From contig UQVN01000130.1 of assembly GCA_900544525.1 (NCBI GenBank), positions 1-9,153 of the forward strand: 9,153 bases of DNA, given 5' to 3'. The DNA comes from an uncultured Eubacteriales bacterium (GTDB taxonomy: Bacteria > Bacillota > Clostridia > Lachnospirales > Lachnospiraceae). Shown here one piece after another: positions 1 through 5,777 of this stretch (position 1 is the first letter of the stretch; the number at the start of each line of letters is the position of its first letter). Both the position numbers and the translations under genes were made by a program. The notes below the pieces were generated by a model. The model had not been told where the DNA came from, did not search any database, and worked only from the letters and a program-made list of their open reading frames with translations.

Positions 1-60
1 CAATGGAAGAAATATTTGGGAAATAAAGAAGAATTCCTAGTGATGAAGGAGGTAATATGA
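1..60 (+). CDS. 3' end of an upstream gene (partial, unidentified)
   Basis: The first reading frame is open from base 1 and ends at TGA 58-60, giving a lysine/glutamate-rich tail of 19 residues that ends KEVI. Its stop overlaps the ATG of the next gene as ATGA, a usual sign of translational coupling, and the next gene's Shine-Dalgarno site (46-53) lies inside this frame. Too little is visible to name the protein. TlpA-type thioredoxins often follow a CcdA-like membrane electron carrier, so that is a guess from context only. The other two forward frames stop at 24-26 and 38-40. Confidence 0.4.
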   Translation, partial: QWKKYLGNKEEFLVMKEVI

Positions 61-641
61 ATAAAAAAAATAGTATTATATTAATTATAATTATCATATT
101 GTTTGCAGCACTTTTAGTAGGTGGAAATATTTTATATCAAAAATTATCAAAGCAGGTAGAGAAACAAGAACAACAGGAATTACAAGAAGAACAAGAAACT
201 AGTACAACGACGGAAGAAGAGCTGGCAATGGATTTTACCGTCTATGGAAAAGATGGAGAAGAAATTAAATTATCGGATTTTCAAGGAAAAAAACCAGTTG
301 TCGTGAATTTTTGGGCTAGTTGGTGTGGCCCTTGTAAAGAAGAAATGCCATATTTTCAAGAGGCAATCCAACAATATGGGGATGAGGTTGAATTTCTTAT
401 GGTGAATTTAACAGATGGAATGAGAGAGACCGTAGAGAAAGCGGATAAATTCATAAAAGAATCTGGATATGACATGGATATCGTTTATGACTTAGAATTA
501 GATGCTACTAACACTTATTTTATTTATTCGATTCCAAGAACACTTTTTATCAATCGCGATGGAACATTATATTATGATTATATGGGGGTTATTACGAAAG
601 AATTTTTAAACTCTAGCATTGAGAAAATAATAGAACAATAG
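57..641 (+). CDS. Membrane-anchored TlpA/ResA-type thioredoxin-like protein
   Basis: 194-residue thiol-disulfide oxidoreductase of the TlpA/ResA/AhpC-TSA class. Residues 6-26 are a very hydrophobic isoleucine-rich segment after a short lysine-rich N-terminus: an uncleaved anchor or signal peptide, with no lipobox cysteine seen. Residues 30-57 are a charged Gln/Glu linker. The thioredoxin fold follows, with the active site W89-C90-G91-P92-C93 in the typical FWASWCGPCKEEMP context and the cis-proline at S-I-P160. This topology places the domain outside the membrane, where such proteins reduce or exchange disulfides, for example in cytochrome c maturation or extracellular thiol defence; the actual partner is unknown. 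The ATG at 57 is preceded by AAGGAGGT (46-53). It overlaps the stop of the upstream frame by four bases. It is functionally unrelated to the ribosome-assembly cluster downstream. Confidence 0.9.
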   Translation: MNKKNSIILIIIIILFAALLVGGNILYQKLSKQVEKQEQQELQEEQETSTTTEEELAMDFTVYGKDGEEIKLSDFQGKKPVVVNFWASWCGPCKEEMPYFQEAIQQYGDEVEFLMVNLTDGMRETVEKADKFIKESGYDMDIVYDLELDATNTYFIYSIPRTLFINRDGTLYYDYMGVITKEFLNSSIEKIIEQ

Positions 642-654
642 ATTGGGAGGAAAA

Positions 655-681
655 ATGTTTTTAGTAAGTAGAGTTCAGTAG
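655..681 (+). other. Orphan 8-codon ORF with strong ribosome binding site
   Basis: Just after the thioredoxin gene, GGGAGG (645-650) stands four bases before an ATG at 655. The frame encodes only MFLVSRVQ before TAG at 679-681. If the TAG were read through, the frame would stay open to a TAG at 745-747. It may be a decayed gene start, a leader peptide or chance; nothing shows that it is translated. It lies upstream of the rimP promoter candidate, so it would belong to the thioredoxin transcript rather than the rimP transcript. Confidence 0.2.
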
Positions 682-706
682 CAAAAGGAAAGACGAAATA
701 ATACTC

Positions 707-735
707 TTGCATATTTTATAGAATGGTGCTATACT
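707..735 (+). promoter_or_regulatory. Promoter candidate for the rimP-nusA-infB operon
   Basis: TTGCAT (707-712) and TATACT (730-735) are separated by exactly 17 bases, and the -10 is preceded by TG plus one base (TGCTATACT), an extended -10. This is a good housekeeping sigma (SigA) match, five of six in the -10 and four of six in the -35. Transcription would start near 742 and give a leader of about 130 bases before rimP. Confidence 0.7.
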
Positions 736-764
736 AGTAGTCGATAGATATATTTTTACTAGAA

Positions 765-795
765 AGGAGTGGACGTTAGTCCACTCTTCTTCTTT
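765..795 (+). terminator. Terminator-like hairpin in the rimP leader (possible attenuator)
   Basis: GAGTGGAC (767-774) pairs perfectly with GTCCACTC (779-786) around a GTTA loop; one G-U and one A-T pair extend the base (765-788). A T-rich tract broken by cytosines (787-795, TTCTTCTTT) follows. It can end transcripts from the thioredoxin gene. Because it lies downstream of the 707-735 promoter, it may also attenuate the rimP operon. The broken T-run suggests partial or factor-dependent termination. Two weaker hairpins follow before rimP: 801-813 (GGAAA/TTTCC) and 818-838 (ACTGT/ACAGT). Confidence 0.6.
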
Positions 796-874
796 GTTCA
801 GGAAAAAATTTCCAATTACTGTGAAGCAATTGTACAGTTAAATAATAAAATAAAAAGAGAAAGAAGGGATTATT

Positions 875-1342
875 TTGGCAAAGAGAACCGATATTGAACT
901 TCGTACAGAACAATTAGTACAACCAATTATTGATGAAAATCATTTTGAACTTGTAGATGTAGAGTATGTAAAGGAAGGTGCTAACTGGTATCTTCGTGTG
1001 TATGCGGATAAAGAAGGCGGAATTAACATTGATGACTGTGTTTTAATTAGCCGTGCATTAGAAGCGAAGTTAGATGAAGATGACTTTATTCAAGAAGCTT
1101 ATATATTAGAAGTTAGTTCACCAGGTCTTGGAAGACCTTTAAAGAAGGATAAAGATTTTGAAAGAAGCATCGGACGTGATGTAGAAATCAAATTATATCG
1201 TCCAATTGAGAAACAAAAAGAATGGGAAGGTACTTTAGTTTCTTATGACAATGATTCCATTACAATTACATTAGAAGATGGCGCTAATATGGAGATTACG
1301 AGAAGTGATATTGCGTTAATTCGTTTAGCATTAGATTTTTAA
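875..1342 (+). CDS. rimP: Ribosome maturation factor RimP
   Basis: 155-residue RimP (older names YhbC/YlxS), the usual length for the family. It binds the free 30S subunit and helps maturation of the 16S rRNA central pseudoknot and 3' domain in the cytoplasm. The N-terminal alpha/beta domain includes the region around residues 41-90 (RVYADKEGGI, DDC...SRALEAKLD) and the family signature VSSPGLGRPL at 80-89. The C-terminal SH3-like barrel covers about 91-155. The start is TTG at 875, five bases after AAGGGA (864-869); no ATG or GTG start fits the conserved N-terminus better. It is the first gene of the nusA operon, 22 bases ahead of nusA, the standard position in most bacteria. Confidence 0.96.
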   Translation: MAKRTDIELRTEQLVQPIIDENHFELVDVEYVKEGANWYLRVYADKEGGINIDDCVLISRALEAKLDEDDFIQEAYILEVSSPGLGRPLKKDKDFERSIGRDVEIKLYRPIEKQKEWEGTLVSYDNDSITITLEDGANMEITRSDIALIRLALDF

Positions 1343-1364
1343 CGTTTAGGAGGAAAAGAAGAAA

Positions 1365-2516
1365 ATGAATGAAATTGTAGAAGCTTTAAAACAGCTTGAG
1401 AAAGAAAAAGGAATTAGCCAAGAAGTGATTATGGAGGCAATCGAAAATTCTCTTGTTGCAGCCTGTAAGAGAGATTTTGGAAAAGCGGACAATGTAAAAG
1501 TGAGTATGGATAGAGAAACAGCTGAAATTTCTGTATTTGCTGAAAAAACAGTTGTTGATCATGTAGAAGATCCTGTTGTTGAAATTAGCTTAGAAAAAGC
1601 CAGAATGATCAGTGGACAATATCAATTAGGTGATGTTGTTAATGTAGAAATTACACCAAAAGATTTTGGACGTATTGCAGCACAGCATGCAAGAAGTGTT
1701 ATTGTTCAAAAGATTAAAGAAGAAGAAAGAAAAGTTGTATTTAATCATTTCTACTGTAAGGAAAAAGACATTGTAACAGGTGTTGTTCAACGCTATGTTG
1801 GTAATAATATTAGTATTAGTTTAGACGATAAAACGGACGCTCTTTTAACAGAAAATGAACAAGTTCCAGGAGAAGTGTTTAAACCAACAGATAGAATTAA
1901 ACTTTATATTATTGAAGTAAAAGAAACAAATAAAGGACCAAAGATTTTAGTTTCAAGAACACATCCAGAATTAGTAAAACGCCTTTTTGAAAAGGAAGTA
2001 GCAGAAGTTCAAGATGGAACAGTGGAAATTAAAAGCATTGCAAGAGAAGCTGGTTCTAGAACAAAAATTGCTGTATGGTCTAATGATGAAAACGTGGATC
2101 CAGTTGGAGCATGTGTTGGTTTAAATGGTGCCAGAGTGAATGCTATTGTTAATGATTTAAAAGGTGAAAAAATCGATATTATTAACTGGGATGAAGATCC
2201 AGCGGTTTTAATTGAAAATGCATTAAGCCCATCAAAGGTAGTTTCTGTTGTTGTCAATGAAGAAGAAAAGAGTGCAAGAGTTGTTGTGCCAGATTATCAA
2301 TTATCTTTAGCAATTGGTAAAGAAGGACAAAATGCAAGACTTGCTGCAAGACTTACAGGATATAAAATCGATATTAAGAGTGAATCTCAAGCAAAAGAGC
2401 TTGGAGAAGAGATGCCGAAAGAGGTAGAAACTGTAAGTGAGGAGTCAGTAGAAGAAACAACAAACTACGAAAATTATGAAGAATTTGAAGAGTTTGATGG
2501 CGAAGATATGGAATAA
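1365..2516 (+). CDS. nusA: Transcription termination/antitermination factor NusA
   Basis: 383-residue NusA of the short Gram-positive type, lacking the C-terminal AR repeats of the E. coli protein. It binds RNA polymerase at the RNA exit channel and modulates pausing, intrinsic termination and rRNA antitermination. Domains: RNA-polymerase-binding N-terminal domain (about 1-125), S1 (about 133-198), KH1 (about 200-280) with DPVGACVGLNGARVNAI at 245-261, and KH2 (about 281-345) with LAIGKEGQNARLAARLTG at 315-332. The KH1 GxxG loop reads GLNG, where Bacillus has PKG. Residues 346-383 form a strongly acidic tail rich in Glu, Tyr and Phe. The ATG at 1365 follows AGGAGG (1348-1353) with an 11-base spacer. 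It lies between rimP and ylxR in the usual order. NusA is known to autoregulate its operon in E. coli, which makes the leader hairpin at 765-795 relevant. Confidence 0.98.
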   Translation: MNEIVEALKQLEKEKGISQEVIMEAIENSLVAACKRDFGKADNVKVSMDRETAEISVFAEKTVVDHVEDPVVEISLEKARMISGQYQLGDVVNVEITPKDFGRIAAQHARSVIVQKIKEEERKVVFNHFYCKEKDIVTGVVQRYVGNNISISLDDKTDALLTENEQVPGEVFKPTDRIKLYIIEVKETNKGPKILVSRTHPELVKRLFEKEVAEVQDGTVEIKSIAREAGSRTKIAVWSNDENVDPVGACVGLNGARVNAIVNDLKGEKIDIINWDEDPAVLIENALSPSKVVSVVVNEEEKSARVVVPDYQLSLAIGKEGQNARLAARLTGYKIDIKSESQAKELGEEMPKEVETVSEESVEETTNYENYEEFEEFDGEDME

Positions 2517-2541
2517 AAACAGTAAGAGATGAGGTGATAGT

Positions 2542-2808
2542 TTGGCTAAGAAGTTACCATTAAGACAATGTGTTGGTTGCAACGAAATGAAAAATAAAAA
2601 AGAGCTCATTCGTGTCATTAAAACTCCAGAAGGAGAAATTGTAGTGGATGCAACTGGCAAGCAGAATGGAAGAGGAGCCTATATCTGCAAATCAATTGAC
2701 TGTTTTAAAAAAGCAGAAAAGAATAAAGGTCTAGAACGTTCTTTAAAGGTACAAATACCAAAAGAGATTTATGAGAAATTGACAAAGGAGTTAGAAAACC
2801 TTGAATAA
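2542..2808 (+). CDS. ylxR: YlxR family RNA-binding protein (RnpM-like)
   Basis: 88-residue YlxR/DUF448 protein. Visible signatures are LRQCVGC at residues 7-13 and the family core GRGAYIC at 43-49, with cysteines at 10, 13, 49 and 54 that could form a metal or redox site. The rest is basic, as expected for an RNA binder. In Bacillus subtilis the family member has been reported to bind RNase P RNA and modulate its activity (name RnpM); transfer of that role to this protein is inference. The start is TTG at 2542, placed by GAGGTGAT at 2531-2538 and by the MAKKLPLRQC N-terminus. It lies 25 bases after nusA, and its last 8 bases overlap the TTG start of ylxQ. Confidence 0.93.
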   Translation: MAKKLPLRQCVGCNEMKNKKELIRVIKTPEGEIVVDATGKQNGRGAYICKSIDCFKKAEKNKGLERSLKVQIPKEIYEKLTKELENLE

Positions 2809-3139
2809 GAAAAAAATTTATTCATTATTAGGGTTAGCAACAAAGGCTGGAAAGGTGCAAAGCGGTGAATTCTCTGTTGAGAAGACGGTGAAATCTGGAA
2901 GAGGATTTTTAGTGCTTGTTGCAGAAGACTCATCAGCCAATACAAAGAAGATGTTTACAAACATGTGTACGTTTTATGAAGTACCGCTTTATTTCTTTGG
3001 CACGAAAAGTGAACTTGGGCATGCCATTGGAAAAGAGCAAAGGGCATCACTTGTGCTACTAGATGAAGGCTTTGCTAAGTCAATAATGAAACAACTTGAC
3101 AGTATAGAAAATGGAGGTAGTGTGGATGTCAAAAATTAG
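2801..3139 (+). CDS. ylxQ: L7Ae/L30e-family ribosome-associated protein YlxQ
   Basis: 112-residue member of the L7Ae/L30e/S12e/Gadd45 family (YlxQ, also called RplGA), whose members bind kink-turn RNA; the cellular target of YlxQ is not well defined. Family marks are the N-terminal SLLGLATKAGKVQSG (8-22), the central LVLVAEDSSANTKKM (37-51) with the usual A-E-D-x-S-x-N-T-K core, and the late LGHAIGKEQRASLVLLDEGFA block. The start is TTG at 2801, ten bases after AAAGGAG (2784-2790), inside the end of ylxR. The 3' end runs 14 bases into infB, and the infB ribosome site lies within its coding sequence. The last six to eight residues (GGSVDVKN) are shaped by that overlap and are probably not functionally constrained. 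Confidence 0.92.
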   Translation: MNKKKIYSLLGLATKAGKVQSGEFSVEKTVKSGRGFLVLVAEDSSANTKKMFTNMCTFYEVPLYFFGTKSELGHAIGKEQRASLVLLDEGFAKSIMKQLDSIENGGSVDVKN

Positions 3140-5306
3140 AGTGCGTGAAATAGCAAAAGAATTAGGAAAAAATAATAAAGAAATTATGGAAGTATTAGAG
3201 GCAAATGGAGTGGAAGGAAAAACAGCTGCTAGCAATTTAGACGAGGAGCATGTTAATTTAATCAAAAACCATTTTGCGAAAGAAGATAGTTCCAAAAAAG
3301 AAAATAAAGGAAACCGTGATAATAAAAATGGACAAAATCGTTCCAATAACGGTGGAAATAAAGAAAATAATCGTGGGGGACAAAAAGATAATCGCTCAGG
3401 AAATAACGGAAATCGCGATAATAAAAATGGACAAAAAGACAATCGTTCCCATAACAAGAATAATAATAACAATAATAGAAATAATAAAAACAATAAGAAT
3501 AATAAAAATAGCAATGCTCCAAAACAACAACCTCCAAAGAAGGAAGAACCAACAATTAAAAATATCACTCTTCCAGAAGCAATGACAATTAAAGAATTAG
3601 CAGATATGATTAAAACACCTGCTGCTCAAATCGTTAAGAAATTGTTTATGCAAGGAGTTATGGCAACTCCAAACCATGAAATTGAGTTTGAACAAGCTGC
3701 TGAAATTGCATTAGAATATAACTACATCGCTGAATTAGAAGAAAAAGTGGATGTAATTGAAGAATTACTTCGTGAGGATGAAGAAGATGAAAGCTTAATG
3801 GTAGAACGTCCACCTGTTATCTGTGTTATGGGACACGTTGACCATGGTAAAACTTCTCTTCTTGATGCCATTCGTTCGACCAACGTAACAAGAGGAGAAG
3901 CTGGTGGTATTACACAGCACATCGGTGCATCTGTTGTCACATACAATGATAAAAGAATTACATTCCTTGATACACCAGGGCATGAAGCCTTTACTTCTAT
4001 GCGTATGCGTGGTGCACAAGCAACAGATATTGCTATTTTAGTAGTAGCTGCAGATGATGGTGTTATGCCTCAGACAGTAGAGGCGATTAACCATGCAAGA
4101 GCAGCAGGTATTGAAATTATTGTAGCGGTTAATAAAGTGGATAAAGAAAGTGCCAATGTGGATCGCGTAAAACAGGAATTAGCAGAGTATGAATTAATTC
4201 CAGAAGATTGGGGCGGAAGCACAATCTTTGTTCCAGTATCTGCTCATACAGGACAGGGAATTGATGAACTTCTTGAAATGATTCTTTTAACATCAGAAGT
4301 ATTAGAATTAAAAGCAAATCCTAAGAGAAATGCTCGTGGTATCGTAATTGAAGCACAGCTTGATAAAGGACGTGGATCCGTTGCCACTGTTTTAGTGCAA
4401 AAAGGTACTTTAAGAGTAGGAGATTCTATCGTTGTTGGAAGTGCTCATGGTAAAGTGCGTGCTATGACAGATGATAGAGGTCGCCGTGTAAAAGAAGCTG
4501 GTCCATCTACTCCAGTAGAAATTATCGGTCTTAATGATGTACCAAATGCTGGTGAAATTATGATTGAAACCGATAATGAAAAGATTGCAAGAAGCATGGC
4601 AGAAGAATTTATTGCATATAACCGCGAAAAAATGCTCGCTGATACAAAAGCAAGATTATCTCTTGATGATTTATTTAGTCAAATTCAAGCTGGTAATGTA
4701 AAAGAATTAAACTTAGTTGTAAAAGCGGACGTACAAGGTTCTGTAGAAGCCGTAAAACAAAGTTTAACAAAATTATCCAATGAGGAAGTTGTTGTAAAAG
4801 TAATTCATGGTGGTGTTGGTGCAATCAATGAATCCGATGTTATTTTAGCATCTGCATCTAATGCAATTATTATCGGTTTCAATGTAAGACCAGACAATAT
4901 GGCAAAAGAAATTGCAGATCGCGAAAAAGTGGATTTAAGATTATATCGTGTTATTTACAATGCCATTGAAGATATTGAAAATGCGATGAAAGGTATGTTA
5001 GAACCAATTTATGAAGAAAAAGTAATTGGTCATGCAGAAGTTCGTCAGACATTTAAAGCATCTGGTATTGGAACAATTGCAGGTTCTTATGTTCTCGATG
5101 GTGTGATTAAACGCGGTTGCCGTGTTCGTATTACTCGCGAAGGAGAATTAATTTTTGAAGGCGATTTAGCATCTTTAAAACGTTTTAAAGATGATGTAAA
5201 AGAAGTAAAAGCTGGATATGAATGTGGTCTCGTATTTGAGAAATTCAATGATGCAAAAGAAGAAGATATTATTGAAGCATATGAAATGGTAGAAGTACCT
5301 AGATAG
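3126..5306 (+). CDS. infB: Translation initiation factor IF-2
   Basis: 726-residue GTPase that brings fMet-tRNA to the 30S P site and promotes 50S joining. Residues 1-50 form a first IF2-N domain, 52-140 a low-complexity Asn/Lys/Gly/Arg linker, and 147-199 a second IF2-N domain. The G domain carries GHVDHGKT (236-243), GGITQHIG (260-267), DTPGHEAF (282-289), NKVD (336-339) and SAHTGQG (372-378), all intact. Domains II-IV fill the remainder; the C-terminal fMet-tRNA-binding domain is complete to EMVEVPR. ATG 3126 is chosen because GGAGGT (3113-3118) stands seven bases upstream. An in-frame ATG at 3111 would place that site inside the gene and add a non-conserved MEVVW. It overlaps ylxQ by 14 bases. 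No ylxP follows, unlike in Bacillus. Confidence 0.98.
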   Translation: MSKIRVREIAKELGKNNKEIMEVLEANGVEGKTAASNLDEEHVNLIKNHFAKEDSSKKENKGNRDNKNGQNRSNNGGNKENNRGGQKDNRSGNNGNRDNKNGQKDNRSHNKNNNNNNRNNKNNKNNKNSNAPKQQPPKKEEPTIKNITLPEAMTIKELADMIKTPAAQIVKKLFMQGVMATPNHEIEFEQAAEIALEYNYIAELEEKVDVIEELLREDEEDESLMVERPPVICVMGHVDHGKTSLLDAIRSTNVTRGEAGGITQHIGASVVTYNDKRITFLDTPGHEAFTSMRMRGAQATDIAILVVAADDGVMPQTVEAINHARAAGIEIIVAVNKVDKESANVDRVKQELAEYELIPEDWGGSTIFVPVSAHTGQGIDELLEMILLTSEVLELKANPKRNARGIVIEAQLDKGRGSVATVLVQKGTLRVGDSIVVGSAHGKVRAMTDDRGRRVKEAGPSTPVEIIGLNDVPNAGEIMIETDNEKIARSMAEEFIAYNREKMLADTKARLSLDDLFSQIQAGNVKELNLVVKADVQGSVEAVKQSLTKLSNEEVVVKVIHGGVGAINESDVILASASNAIIIGFNVRPDNMAKEIADREKVDLRLYRVIYNAIEDIENAMKGMLEPIYEEKVIGHAEVRQTFKASGIGTIAGSYVLDGVIKRGCRVRITREGELIFEGDLASLKRFKDDVKEVKAGYECGLVFEKFNDAKEEDIIEAYEMVEVPR
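3309..3511 (+). repeat. Internal repeats and AAT/AAC-rich low-complexity tract in the IF2 linker
   Basis: Two near-identical 29-base copies occur at 3309-3337 and 3408-3436, exactly 99 bases (33 codons) apart, with two mismatches at the third positions of adjacent codons. Both encode GNRDNKNGQ. A second shared phrase, KDNRS, occurs at residues 87-91 and 104-108. From 3452 to 3511 the DNA is almost pure AAT/AAC/AAA-type triplets coding a run of Asn with Lys and Arg. The whole stretch is strongly adenine-rich on the coding strand, and it is in frame, so it makes a flexible basic linker in the protein. Confidence 0.85.
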
Positions 5307-5309
5307 GAC

Positions 5310-5341
5310 TTTACACAAAACTGTTTATGCATTAGTATAAT
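5310..5341 (+). promoter_or_regulatory. Promoter candidate upstream of rbfA
   Basis: A perfect TATAAT lies at 5336-5341. The best -35 match is TTTACA at 5310-5315, which is 20 bases upstream of TATAAT, too far for an ideal pair. It is 17 bases from the overlapping TAGTAT at 5333-5338 (four of six), which gives a proper spacing. Transcription would begin near 5345-5348, right at the foot of the hairpin at 5348-5375. It would serve rbfA-nrnA-truB-ribF independently of infB. Confidence 0.45.
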
Positions 5342-5347
5342 GATATA

Positions 5348-5375
5348 GAGGCAGGCGTGATTGCCTGCCTTTTCT
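5348..5375 (+). terminator. Rho-independent terminator between infB and rbfA
   Basis: GGCAGGC (5350-5356) pairs perfectly with GCCTGCC (5363-5369) around GTGATT. The stem continues through A5349-T5370 and G5348-T5371, and the 3' side runs into TTTTCT (5370-5375). The GC-rich stem and short T-run fit an intrinsic terminator at the end of infB, probably partial, since rbfA needs expression. It lies 30 bases before rbfA's start codon and outside its ribosome site. Confidence 0.8.
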
Positions 5376-5405
5376 AAAATCCTTAAGAAATTAGGAGGAA
5401 TAACT

Positions 5406-5777
5406 ATGAGAAAGAATAGTATTAAAAATACCCGTATTAATGGGGAAGTGATGAAAGAATTAAGTCGTATTATCAGTCGTGAGATTAAAGATCCAAGAAT
5501 TCATCCACTTACATCTGTTGTAGCTGTTGAAGTAGCACCAGATTTAAAAAGTTGTAAAGCATATATTAGTGTATATGGAGACGAAGAAGCACGTCTTGAT
5601 ACATTAGCAGGATTAAAAAGTGCAGAAGGGTTTATCCGTAAAGAATTGGCTCGTACTGTGAATTTAAGAAACACTCCACAAATTCGATTCATTATGGATC
5701 AATCCATCGAATACGGCGTTAATATGTCTAAGATGATCGATGAGGTGAACCAGCATGATGACGAAGAAAGAATTTAA
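5406..5777 (+). CDS. rbfA: 30S ribosome-binding factor RbfA
   Basis: 123-residue RbfA, normal length. It binds the 30S subunit near the 5' end of 16S rRNA in late assembly and is linked to cold adaptation. It is a single KH-like domain; the family pattern is visible in INGEVMKELSRIISREIKDPR (11-31), DLKSCKAYISVYG (46-58), and the LKSAEGFIRKELARTVNLR block (70-88) followed by TPQIRFIMDQSIEYG (90-104). ATG 5406 is supported by AGGAGG (5393-5398) seven bases upstream. A longer frame reaches back to a TTG inside the terminator loop at 5361 and is rejected, as it has no ribosome site and adds unconserved residues. The last 23 bases overlap nrnA, which suggests coupled translation. Confidence 0.96.
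   Translation: MRKNSIKNTRINGEVMKELSRIISREIKDPRIHPLTSVVAVEVAPDLKSCKAYISVYGDEEARLDTLAGLKSAEGFIRKELARTVNLRNTPQIRFIMDQSIEYGVNMSKMIDEVNQHDDEERI

Noticed and set aside
3111..3125. Earlier in-frame ATG for infB at 3111
   Set aside because: The ribosome site GGAGGT (3113-3118) would lie inside the gene, and the added residues MEVVW are not part of the conserved IF2 N-terminus. ATG 3126 is correctly spaced.
3080..3568. 162-codon minus-strand frame rich in Leu and Phe opposite infB
   Set aside because: It is the complement of the A-rich, Asn/Lys-coding linker of IF2, which automatically yields a Leu/Phe-rich antisense frame. There is no ribosome site or family match.
5361..5405. Extended rbfA frame starting at TTG 5361
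   Set aside because: It starts in the terminator loop without a ribosome site, and the 15 extra residues are not typical of RbfA. ATG 5406 has AGGAGG seven bases upstream.
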